A stretch of 64,000 nucleotides of DNA from Prostheceraeus crozeri. Lineage: Eukaryota; Platyhelminthes; Polycladida; Euryleptidae. Position numbers and translations under genes: made by a program. The first letter of the stretch is position 1; the number at the start of each line of letters is the position of its first letter. Positions 11,770 to 23,500 of the stretch are shown one piece after another. The notes below the pieces were generated by a model that was not told the DNA's origin, made no database searches, and was given only the letters and a program-made list of their open reading frames with translations. The stretch lies in NCBI GenBank assembly GCA_907163375.1, contig CAJQUW010013605.1:62001-126000 (forward strand). Reading direction: 5' to 3'.

Positions 11770-12060
11770 CCAAGAATATCAGCAGATCAGTTGAAAGCAA
11801 TTTAAACATCAGCGAATGATTATTTGCTTCAAAACATGAATTCTGTAAAAATTATTTAGCCAAAAACATCTGCTAAGAATTTTCAAACCTTATGACATTA
11901 CGCACATGCAGTTGAATTTATAGTTGTAACGTTTGCCTAACGTACTTAATCGGGTAAATTAACCGAAGGTTGACCTACCCGGAAAGTGAACTATTAAAGT
12001 TTACAAACCAAAGATGCTGCAAACCAGTGGCGATTTCTCAGGGTAATTAAGGTAAACAGT
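11770..12060. other. Upstream region of gene A
   Basis: Holds the acceptor tract for the vWA exon and presumably intron sequence leading to an unseen 5' untranslated exon. No promoter motif was identified. Confidence 0.4.
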
Positions 12061-12322
12061 GTTTATTGTCAAGTTATCATGTTAAACCAACTTTTACCCA
12101 CGCTTTTACCGTTTCATTCTTATGATGATAGAGCAATTCGTCCTAAAAGTAAATTTTATAATTTAATTCTTATTATTTGTACTACTTTGAAGCTTATTAG
12201 TGACACACCACAAAGTGGCGTAATCTACATGGTGAAAGAAGATTTAATATTAAGAAGATATACACTCATATGGTATGATAATGTATTGGTATGGAAACAT
12301 CGTTTGTTGATAAACGTCATCA

Positions 12323-12763
12323 ATGTTGATATCTCGAGTTGGCAGACATCAGGGTAAAGATTCCTCTCAAACATTACCCATTCTTACGGGAATGCTATAT
12401 CTGTCTTATCTCCTAATGATTTCTTTTGTGTTACTGATAAAGATAAGATGCATGTTTTGCCAAACAAATTTCGTACTGAATTGCAAGCTTTGTTTAAAAC
12501 TGATTAGTTTGTCGGTCAGACAGAAAGCGCTGTACAAGTGTACGGATGTTGCATATATTCGTATGCATTTTAAAACGATAGGATTAAAAGCGAGCAATTA
12601 CATTATAGTTGGACCTGCCGTTTGCCTATTGATTCTAAGTTTAATAGGTTTAGGTGTTTATCTTGGAATGAGAGACAGTAATCGCCGCTGTTACAGACCC
12701 CTGAATTATCATTCTAGTCCCATATTTTTGTCTGAGGCACATGTCAGAAATCAATCAGTGTAG
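12323..12763 (+). other. Unassigned frame with one strong membrane segment
   Basis: The frame is open for 146 codons and ends with a hydrophobic segment (NYIIVGPAVCLLILSLIGLG) followed by a basic, cysteine-containing tail, like a single-pass membrane protein C-terminus. I do not recognise it. It could be a host exon or the fossil of an element's membrane protein. No flanking repeats were found. Confidence 0.3.
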
Positions 12764-12769
12764 CTATGA

Positions 12770-14730
12770 GGGCGTACATCCATATAGAGGAATTAAGTCA
12801 GAGTTCTTCTGAATATATTCTACAAAATCGTATGGATTTTGAGTATGGGCGAGTTTCAATTCAATGCATAGAGTTCACATGTGATTTTGAAAACTTCTTT
12901 GAGCACCTTTACTATTATTCTATATGCATTTGATTCAGTTAATTTTTCATCCACACATTCTCTTACTCTGTCGATTCATCGATATGGTGAGTCGCAATTA
13001 ATAATTGCTAAATACATATCAGTAACACAGTTATTCCGATTTAAGTTCTAAGCCAGTGAATAACTAGTCTAACTCAGTTTGCCGTTCATTTCGAATTTGC
13101 GCTAAGCCGTTCAGTTCGCTCAGTTCGTTCACTTAACGAGACGGCATATAGACACATCGGAGGAGGCTTTTTTCCTCGGGGGTGGGTGTTGGAAAAGTCG
13201 TCTTCACAGTCCTGCATACGGCTGTGCAGGGGTGGCATTTTTACTTGTTTTGGTTTGAGACAAGTGAAGAGGTAGCTTTTGGAAAAGTCAATTCTTCATC
13301 TCTGGTTAATGGTAATGTGCTTGTCGAATAGTATGCGGATAAGTCTATACTTTTATCGACATATACTTAGAATGAAGAAGCCATATCTTCGTATTGTCTA
13401 TCAATATATTGTATATATTTTCTTCATTCTGTAAATTTCACAACAACCTGTAAATAGTTTCACTCTATGTTGAAAAATGTGACCAGACATGAATAGCCTC
13501 TATTTCATTCAATATCAGGAGGCCTAGTTCACATCTATAAACATCATCACAACTGCAGTCATGCAGTAAATCTGAGATTGATGTACACAATAAAATTGTG
13601 ATAATTATAATTAATAATTAAACATAGTCGAACTTGTCTTATTGCCAATTCAAAGGACCGGGTATATTTTTGGCACTAACACAGGTCTTGCAATAAGAGA
13701 TGTCAGACTGAAAATAGCATATCCAATCATATGAATGGGAACACTTGCTCCTGAAGCCGCTTTTGTTAGAAGTCGTGTCAAAAACAACAAAATAGTTGTC
13801 AGTAAGCACAACGAAAAAATAAAATAAGTAAAAATAAGTCAGTTTTTCGAGTCACTCTTGAGTCAAACAGTGTCCAATCCAACCTCATCAGGCTTCTTGC
13901 TTTCTTCAACTGGCTATGAACTAATTTCAGAAGTGCAGCTTCTCCTTTCATCGGAGTTCTTGATGAAAACATGGTAAAATTGAAGATGAAAGATCGACAA
14001 TTAAAGAATTATGAACCACATATAAATATTCTTCCTTAGTCAAAGGGATCAGCACCGCAACTTCAGAGCGCTCCGCCTCGCAATTGGTTTGTAAAATCAG
14101 CAGAATAGCTGGTCAGTGGTCAAAGGACAGATGTATAAATACGATTGCGCTATCATGCAATCTAATATGATCGCGCGTTTCATGTGATAAGCAAACATTG
14201 CAGACGAATCTTCGCAAGTAATCTTGCTTCTTCAAAACTTAAGTGATGATAATTTTCTCCCATAATTTCGATAAAATGAATTAAAGATTGAACATGACAA
14301 GTAAAAATCATTGAAGGGAGCGAATTTGGTTTGGCAATATGAGAAGGGACTGTTCAGGACTGTTTTCAATTTCAACTGAGGAGGCAACTCAATATCTAAA
14401 TACTCTATTTACATTCTGTTTTAAAAAAACATTAGTTAATGATTATTAACTAACTTAAACAAAGTGTCAGTAGTATGTTAAAAAGTAGCATTCCATTAAT
14501 ACCCGAAGAAGCAATCAACTTAATTAGTTGAAGCCATCATGCATGATATCGATTATGGGATTGCTATCGCATTGTCGGCATCCTTTTATCATTTTGTAAA
14601 ATGTCATTTGTTCATGTTTAATTGGTCGCGGAAGCAATTAGATTAGCTCGATTTTTTCTTGTCAAATAAAAATATTGTAAGAGTAATCATCGCAGAATTT
14701 ATCAACTCATGAATTTTCATTGCTTTACCT
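12770..14730. other. No gene recognised; CAGTTCGTTCA-type iterons
   Basis: Mostly AT-rich. 13083-13145 carries several short GTTCAGTTCGCTCAGTTCG-like iterons, echoed at 15925-16075, perhaps the ends of a worn element around the MITE between them. Confidence 0.4.
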
Positions 14731-14731
14731 A

Positions 14732-15188
14732 CCCACTACAAAAAGACACGTCGGTCCGACGTCGAAAACGAACTCGTTCCGAGGAACAGAATGTCCGCAT
14801 GGCCGATGGTCGGTACGACGTCGGAAACCGAAGCCTCATTATAAAAAAGACACCCTAGGCCTCCTATCTGCTATTTCACAAGTAGGATGTCTATGGAATT
14901 ACATGAAAACGTCAATTGATCAGGAATTAAGCGTTATATATTTTCCTTTCCCTTTCTGAAGCTTGTTTGAGTAATCAATATCATCACAATCATATCCGCA
15001 CGTCTTCATGTCTTCAATGTCTTGCTACAATTAACTCAATCAAAAAAGCCATTTTTATCATAATTTCTGCTTAAATTCAAAGAAATGAGGTCAGAATTAA
15101 CATGTTAAGGGTCAAAAAAATTTCCCGACCTTTTTCCGACTACCATACCTCGTTCCGACGTCTTTCCGACGAATCTTTTTGTAGTGGG
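14732..15188. mobile_element. MITE with CCCACTACAAAAAGA terminal inverted repeats
   Basis: A 457-base element with about 33-bp inverted ends (CCCACTACAAAAAGA then CGTCGG) differing at roughly five places. It is flanked by TA on both sides (14730-14731 and 15189-15190), consistent with a 2-bp TA target duplication. GTCGG and CCGAC words recur inside. No transposase, so non-autonomous; superfamily not assigned. Confidence 0.82.
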
Positions 15189-15190
15189 TA

Positions 15191-16576
15191 CAGGCTAAAG
15201 AAATCTACCATATTTTTCGCCTGATACAGATCTCTATGTATTTTTATCAATATTTTCTAAGACTTTTTACTTTCCGTCATACGTGCTACGTATGAGAAGA
15301 AAACAACTGCGGTAATGGACAATTTTTCCTTGATAAAATGCGCTTTCTGAGTAAAAGTTTGTTATCTTGAGAAATGAGAAAATTCCCTACATAACTCAGT
15401 TGCATGATTCTGAAAGACCTCAAACGCCTACGAAAATTTAAAACATGTACAGTATATTGATTTGAAAATGTGCAGGTCAGTGGTAAAAGTTTTTGAAAAT
15501 TTGCTATCAAATCGGCATCATAGAGCCTAATAGACCATCTGAAGTGTCAAATTGTCAGACATATATATTTTAAATGAAAAACATCAATATACTCTACCTT
15601 TTTTCTCGCTGAGAATTATCATCTGAGGTAACACATGGCGACAGTGAAATTTTGCTTAATTTCCGAATAATTTGCTCTCACCGAAATTCGGTAAACTCAT
15701 TTTGCTGATGATCTAAAGATGAACTCATAGAATGTTTGTTGATGATCTCACACTTGAAGACGTGATTATAAATCAAGAGATTGACAAAATCTATGAGGAT
15801 GCTACCTATGCATTCAGGCATTATAGCATAAAATTTAGAATTTAAATGCTCTACATATGTAGAATTGTAGACTTGGGAAAAAGCAGTCAATGTCAATATA
15901 TCGATAGCAATTGGGAGAATTTGATAAACATCAGTTCAGTTCGTTCTTCAGTTCATAAAGGGCAAATCCTAGCTCAGTTCAGTTCCGTGATAGAAGCTAT
16001 AATACCCCGTTCGGTCAGTTCACACGTTCACCAGTGAACAACTGAAAACCGCGTTCGCTCACTCACTCGAAGTTCTAATAACTTAGTCTCTTGAAGTTAA
16101 GTCTATGTGTGAAGCAACATGAGTCGCAAACAAAACGAGCTAATGGAGTATTGGAACATGTTTTTATCAATTTTGTTCTTAATAAAATTAATTGTCTGGG
16201 AAATAAAGTTAATTTCGTCCTCCTGATCAATAATTTCAGAAATTTGCAGTCATTTATGACTTATAAAGGAAGTATCAATTTCTTCATGTCTTGCTAGTGA
16301 CAAAGTGGGTCATCACAAATACCTATCACAAATATCTTGGAATGAGGTTGACATTATATTTTGTCTAAAGGTGGTGCGTCCAACAACGGGCCAATAAGCC
16401 GCACAAATGGAAGAACTTATAAAGCATTAGGCTACTCTACTCTTCATAATAAATGTAAAGAAAAAATTTGCAGAAAATAATTGTGTTTAATGGAAATATT
16501 CAAACTACAATTTTTTTGCGATTTTTAGATTTGCCATTGCCATAGATCTTATAAATTATCCATGAAGTTGCCCACA
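15191..16576. other. No gene recognised
   Basis: AT-rich, with small unrelated frames. Iterons of the CAGTTCGTTC type lie at 15925-16075. Confidence 0.4.
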
Positions 16577-16864
16577 TTGAGTAAGTATAATAGAGGTAGA
16601 GTGTCGACTCAAAAGAGTATCTGTATACAGTAAAAATTTTTATATGAAAAGATTCAGTTTTTTGCGAAGATCATATCCTGCGGTTCAAAAAAATATTTGA
16701 GCAGTTTTCAAAGTGCTAAATTTTGGCAATTTTATATACTACCGACATGAAGCCCCTTTATAAGTAGCATGAAACAACTTGGCTATCAAAAGGAATGAAT
16801 ATTTGCTGACAAGCATCGCAACCAAGCGGAAATTAAGCTGATGATCAATGAAATTTCATGAGCC
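16577..16864 (+). repeat. Interspersed repeat, copy in plus orientation
   Basis: Matches the reverse complement of 21076-21366 over about 290 bases. Shared blocks include GTAGAGTGTCGACTCAAAA, GTATCTGTATACAGT and ACCAAGCGGAAATTAAGCTG. No coding frame; class unknown. Confidence 0.8.
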
Positions 16865-16869
16865 AAGTC

Positions 16870-17532
16870 CCTGCAAGTCTCTAAGGATAAGTCGAGAGCT
16901 TTTTGGCTAATATTTCATGTTTTTAATTCAATTTTCAGTGGCATCATTTTATGATCCACAAGGCGTCATTTCTCGAATCTGAATAGTAATGTGTGTCCAC
17001 TTACATCTTTTAGCGTTCATTGAGATCAGTTTCTATTGATTACGATGTTTTGCTCTTTCAGTTGCAGTTTGTGATATGATCACGCTTAAGAAAATAATCT
17101 TATGATAGTGAAGGTGAGCCTTAACCACCATGGTTGCCACTCCACTTAATATACTTACTCTATGGTTACCCACATCCATCGCATCAGAACTCTTGCCTAC
17201 AAGAACCAGCATCAGAACTCTTAAGTATTCTTCTTAAATGTGACAATTCTTTGATGCTACCGCACAAGCGAATTAAATTTATCAAGTGGGTCAACCCGTT
17301 TGCACATTTGGAATTCTAAATACATAGGCCTACATATATGACCGTGTTTACATTGCCTTCATCAAGAATAATGATATTCTAATGATTACCACACATTTGT
17401 CAAAATTTGTATTTGGCTGGTTCAATGAACACATAAATTGATTCATTCGACTTAATTCAGAGCAGGAAAATAACTCAGGTGCAAATATTTAGTTTACAAT
17501 CAAAAATAAACCTTGCTTATACTTGAAAGCAC
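16870..17532. other. No gene recognised
   Basis: AT-rich, nothing supported. Confidence 0.5.
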
Positions 17533-17536
17533 ATTA

Positions 17537-19564
17537 GGGCAATTCCATTTGTTCGTACGCTGCATTTTGCAACATATTTGTGTATATATTTTGATGGAGG
17601 AAGGATATTTATCAGCAGCTGCTACCATGCACCTGCAATACTCTTGTAGTTAATACGTACAGACTTGATTCTTTAAAGCATACATTCATCATGGAGAAAA
17701 AATGTTTAAAGCCACCGTTCGTACGTTTCACTCAGGACACACGAAAAACATTTACTATTATGCAATCAAATTTTTCTACTCTCCTACAATTGATAGAAAG
17801 CCATTCCCAGAAATAAAATTGATGATCCACTTCACTACGTGAATGCATAGTTACTATGGTCAAGCAACTGGACGAGCTTCACGATGCATTAAAGAAAACG
17901 TTCGTACGTTACAATGAGATCGCTCGTACGTTACATAGTGAAGGTAACCATTTCAGTACAATCCCTTAATTTATTAATTGCTTCCCAAAAAAGCATTGGT
18001 CGCATTCCCAAACAAGTATGTGAATATATTTACATTACTTTAGCATTATTTAATATCATGTTAACTTATAAGTAGTGCATATCAGTAGTAGCTATAGGAA
18101 CACTCCGATAGGCCTATTTCTCAACATCACGCATGTGCATCACAGCACTTAGCAAATGTTCTCATGCATGGGCAAGACCCCAGCAGCATTCATTGGACTC
18201 TTTGAGAATTTGTGAACATGTTGCGGACGTAATAAACAGAGATTCCAAAATCCTATTTCGAATTTTTAATTTTATGGAAGTTCATCCGCAAACATCCTCA
18301 GTCGGTCTCATCTTTGAGTTCACTCATTGGCCCATCACATAAGCGTCTGTTAGTCAATGCTACTTGGACATGCTTGCATCATCATGACAATCAAATTTTA
18401 TTACCTCTTCCTTGTCAACTTATGAATAGTTGATGATATATATGTAGGAGTGATGGAAATGCTTCAAGCAATTCAGCAAAGCCGGCAACAATTTAACTTT
18501 TCGATTTTTTCGTGATGTTGGTATACACTGTTGGTTACCCGGTGCTTAGCTTTCATCTAAGAGCATTTGGATTTGCACTGACTTGATGAAGAATCGATTT
18601 TTTCGTTTTGAACTTACTTGTTTGTTGGTTAAGCATTTTTTGACATTGTCCAATTATTTTAGGCTACACGCCTATACTCTTCAGGGTTCTGTAATTCCGT
18701 TGCATGTGAGCTTCTTTCTGTTCAAGATTGTTTCGATTCATTCGAAGTCATCTTCCACGCTCGGATAATCATTTTTCCATGCCGGATTGGCATGGTGAAA
18801 GCGTGTCCATGTATAGGACACTTGCTGTGTATTTCACAGTAAATATTTGAGTCGATGCGTGTTGTTGTCCAATAAAGTCACATAAGCAATCGAATTAGTG
18901 TCATTAAACGTCAGACGCAGTAACCTAGGTATCTCATAGTCATAGCACGCACGAATATCTTCAAAAGAGATTGTCAGAACGCCGTAAACCATGGCTGTTG
19001 GTGCAAGTCGTTTTTAAATATGCCTAATCGTTCGCACGTTACGCAATTGCGCTATGTCGCATTGCAACGAAAGGTGTACGAATGACCTAGTGTGTAATTG
19101 TATCTGTTGTTAAGGCGATTAACTAAGATATCCATAATTTTCAAAAACAGGTGACATGATCTATTCACAATTCAAATAAATGATAGTTTTTGCGTTCGTA
19201 CGTTACATTTTGGAAGTTGCTCTTCATGCGACCTTGGATCGAAAGTAAATGTTAACAGTTGATATCAACTACTACTATGGTGAAGAGTGATGGATAATGC
19301 AATCTTAAACGCAATATCTCAATATAGCGTTGAATATTTGACACATTCCAAGTGATATATCTTCATATAAATTATACGAATTTTCTGACATTTTCGAGGA
19401 TCATCATAAAATTTAAAAATAGAATGGCTTCCGATCAATATACGCAATAATCGATCCCAGAAATTAAAAATTCAGATAATTTTGACATAGAAAACACTAA
19501 AAGAAATGCGCTAATTATTTATTTGATTTTTCCACTCCATGTCCCACTTCACGTGGAATTGCCC
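17537..19564. mobile_element. 2.0-kb TIR element with GTTCGTACGTTAC iterons
   Basis: Perfect 11-bp inverted ends GGGCAATTCCA (17537-17547) and TGGAATTGCCC (19554-19564), flanked by ATTA on both sides (17533-17536 and 19565-19568). GTTCGTACGTTAC or close variants occur at 17551, 17717, 17900, 17922, 19030 and 19194. The iterons cluster toward the two ends, as transposase-binding sites do. I found no transposase frame, so it is probably non-autonomous. A 4-bp duplication fits Sola-type and some other superfamilies; I leave it unassigned. Confidence 0.72.
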
Positions 19565-19814
19565 ATTAAGGGCGGAGCCTTTCTTCTATGCGACCGAGTA
19601 ATCCCACGATCATTATGTTTGTGGCGCTAAGTTTTTAACAAGAATGCAAACAGCACCTGTCTTAAGTCTTTGGTTTGACTCCACCTAGGTTTAAGGTCAC
19701 GCAGGCGCAGAGCAGATACTCTACACCGGTAAAATGAAGTAGGAGTACCGGGTTTGAAGTATGATAGCTGATTAGCCTACTCAACCACAATTATACAACT
19801 GTCTTAAAATCCTC

Positions 19815-19964
19815 ACTAGCTCCAAATAAAGCGGGCCGCGTCTTTAGATTTTGAAATCAAAATTTATTTGAAAATTAAGGACCAGGCCGAAAATTGAAAA
19901 ACTGCGCTGGGCCTTGGCTAATATCGGGCCCGGGTCGAGAAATTACGACCCGGTTTTTACCCTG
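19815..19964. mobile_element. Possible hAT-type end fragment, GC-rich
   Basis: Read from 19964 on the minus strand it begins CAGGGTAAAAACCGGGTC and continues with CGACCCGGGCCCG and GGCCCAGCGCAG, the style of a hAT terminus with subterminal repeats. No matching second end was found nearby. Confidence 0.4.
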
Positions 19965-20369
19965 ACGGGTATTCAATTACGCGCACCGAAGTAGTTGCTC
20001 TTAATAAGTATGCTCATCTGTACCTATTTTAGCATCAATAGAAATGAAACATACTCACAGACAGATGGAACGGAGTATCACTGACAATGCAGACGCACTC
20101 TTTGATTTTTATTACTTGCGGAGCGTGAACTCAATGCTCTTGATTTCATACGGGTCGTCTAAATTTGCCCGGATTGAAAATTGTTCTTTTAATTCAACAT
20201 AAGCTTACTGACTCTGTTGCGGTGCTGCTTAATAGGACAGTCTGTTTTATAATGTCACTCAAACCCGTAGCTTTTGTACTAAAAACAATACGCGTAATTA
20301 TCATTGTTTATTTTGAAATTGACAACTGAGTCAGGCACTGTTAAATAAATCAGTGGGAAAGAGATTTAT

Positions 20370-20500
20370 TCACATAACTTTCACTATAAGACCTTTCTCA
20401 TCACGAACACAGACGCATGTCATCTTTACACCGCCTTCAATGCATGGCCAAGTGGAATGTAGAGGCTTACACACATGATTTCCAGGATCAGCATCGCATC
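20370..20500 (-). CDS. Gene B terminal exon
   Basis: Acceptor ACTTTTTCAG, phase 1 in, stop TGA at 20370-20372, 131 coding bases. Encodes RCDADPGNHVC, STWPC, KMTCVC and the tail GLIVKVM. An AATAAA on the minus strand overlaps the last base of the stop codon (20365-20370), so the 3' untranslated region may be very short. Motif order and length equal gene A 5014-5144. Confidence 0.85.
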
Positions 20501-23500
20501 CTGAAAAAGTAAAAGCTTATAGTAGGTATATTGGGTAGAGTGGTAACTCCGCATTTATTGAATCCTCAATGTGTATACACTTTCGATTTTATTAAATGAA
20601 CTCGAGGGGGATATAGTTGGTGATTGTTGCCAAATGTGAGATATGCACATTTTTGCAGTTTCGAAGAAATTGCCACGGAATTGAGTGATCATGATTGCAA
20701 TGCAGAAGGAATGATGGCATTTTACAGATTCTCCGTGTCATGACAGCCTTGGAGATTTAATGTTTGTTATTAGCAATTCGATAGCTATTGCTTTCACGCT
20801 GAACCTCAAATATTTTCTTTAGCGTATTTTCTCTAAAGTATATCACAGGCAACCTGCCACTGTCAGAGCAAAATCACATAATCAAAGACAATCATTTCAA
20901 TTAACTTTGAAAGATGCAAATGGGTCCACATCACTATTGAGATTCAAGGAATGAAACATGAATTTAGTGAATCATAAAATCATGCCGGTGAAAATTGAAT
21001 TAAAAACTTGAAATTTTGGCAAAGAATGCACGAATAATATCGCGACTTTTTCACGAAGACTTCCATTATAATACGGATCATGAAATTCCCTTGATAATCA
21101 GCTTAATTTCCGCTTGGTTACGATGCTTATTAGCAAGTACTCATTCCTTTTGGTATCCAACTTGTTTCATGCTACTTAAATAGGGACGTCATCTCGGTAG
21201 TATATAAATATGCAAAATTTTGACTTTTTTAGAACTGCTCAAATAATTTTTTGGACCACGGGAACGTAATCTCCGCAAAAAACTGAATGTTTTCATATAA
21301 AAATTTTCACTGTATACAGATACTTTTTTGAGTCGACACTCTACTTATATATCCCTACTCTATGAGTAAAAGAAATTGCTTATCAGTCAGATATTTAATA
21401 GCGCTCAAGATGACGTGTGCCAGAGTTAGATATGGCCCACGAACCATTGCACAATTAGCTGGCCTTCATGTGGATGTCCTTTATGACAGGATATATCAAT
21501 ATTTCTGGTGATATTATGCTGCAATATGCAAGCGTAGAACTAATTAACTGCATCGAATTGCATGCATCGTGCAATCGCACTGTGTTAGTTGCATTGCATG
21601 CACTCAAAATAGACGCAGATAGAGCTTATTAGCTTCTCTTTCGTTTGCTATTTCATCTTGTATTTTATTCGCTTAATTTGCAAGGGAAACTAGGGTTTGG
21701 GTGACAGGTTTGCTGTGACAATAGAAAGCAATTGAACAATCGAGACAAGGTCATACCCATGAATGTAGCATGAAGATAGCAAAGTAATAAGGCATTGAAC
21801 AGAATTGTTTGAAGTTAGGCTGTAACTACAGAGCTGATAATAAAAACGGACCACCTAAGTTATGCTGAAACTCAATTGATTCTCATGCTTGCCAGTCGTG
21901 TCGCACCTCAACGTGCCATGCATCATTCGAGAGCTTGCATTCTCAGCTTTCAAGTGAGCTGTGATACACTTGCATACATTATTGTATTTCTATTGTTGAG
22001 GAGTACTCAAGACAATGAATCAAGCACGGGCCTCATCTGAGCTTTCTTTTGATATAATGGTCATCAAAATCGGTGAACTAAGAAAAAATAGTGATATCGT
22101 GAAATTAACACAAAATCGTGACTCCTTCGGCTGAAAATATCATATTCTCACTTTTCCATCATAAATGTTCATGTTTGACATTATCAGAATCCTGGCGATG
22201 TAAGGAATGCGAATATGTAAGCTGCTTTATTCAAATACGTTCAATATATTTTTCAAACTTCCTCAGCATTTTTGTCATTGCCACTAAAGTACACCAACAT
22301 GCAAGGTAAACGACCGGCAGTCACTGTGAGAGAACAGAGACATGCATTCGTTGATTGCTTTGTTTTGAACCTTCTTTCACTTTACATGTTGTTTGTGTAC
22401 TTTAGCGGTTATGATAAAATGTTGGGAAAGTCTGAAGAAAACTACTGAACTCATTCATTTGAATATAACGTACATATTCGAACTCCATAAATAGGATTCC
22501 GATGAGACCAAACATGAACATTTATGATGGAAAAGTGAGAATATGACATTTTCAGCCGAATGAGTCATCTTTTCTTGATAACTTCACGATATGATATCAC
22601 TATTTTTTCTAGTTCACCGATTTTGATGGCAAGTTTATCAAAAGAAAGCTCAGAGAAGGCTCGTACTACCCGTGCTTGATTCATTATCATACTCACATGC
22701 TTTCCTATTGAAAAATTACGCTTTATAGATTGAGCGATTTTCATATTTTGAGCACCGCTCAACAAATACAATAACATATTCAAGTTTATCACAGCTCACT
22801 TGAAAGCTGAGAATGCAAGTTCTCGAATGATGTATGGCACATTGCGGTGCGACAGAATTGGAAGGCATGAGAATCGATTGAGCTTCAGCATAACTTGGGT
22901 GGTCCGTTTTTATTATCATCTCTGTATTTATTGCAATCACCAAAGACTTCCCCCACAGCAAAATCAACACAGGTGATCCATGGAACAGTTGGAGCAATTT
23001 TGAGATATCGAAATCTGTTGAAACATAGATGATTGAACTTGTGCCTTAAAATATACGGATCTTCAGTTTACTGATGCAGTGAATAATTAACCACCACCTT
23101 GTTACTATGTCGATCAGTTTCTAACAGATAGATTTTTATATCGGACGGGTCAATAATGATCAATAATGCAAGTTTGTTATGAAACTAAGCTCAGAGATAA
23201 TTCGACGAAGTACATTACACGGCGGTGGCCAGATTTCAAGCTTCAAATTCCCGTGCGACTCCAGGGCTGTTTCACCGAATTTCCACGCTACTTTTTTCAT
23301 ATTGACCAGATGTTATTCCAAGTACACAGCTCAGGAATTATCCGGACACTTCTTCAAGCTATTTCTATCGCAAGATTTTAGAAATTTCCTGTTTGACCAT
23401 ATTGCACTCAGTTTTCAAATTTTTTTGAATTCTGTGACCGGTGGTTCTTAAGATTATAAACATACACTTTTCCTCAATGGCCTGCAGATAGTGAACTGCG

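Noticed and set aside
12079-12357. Protein-coding gene on the plus strand
   Set aside because: Leucine/isoleucine-rich frame without motif, acceptor or donor support; probably chance in AT-rich DNA.
23166-23451. Two overlapping plus-strand frames as a gene
   Set aside because: Both frames are open over the same bases, with no domain, splice or codon signal to choose either.
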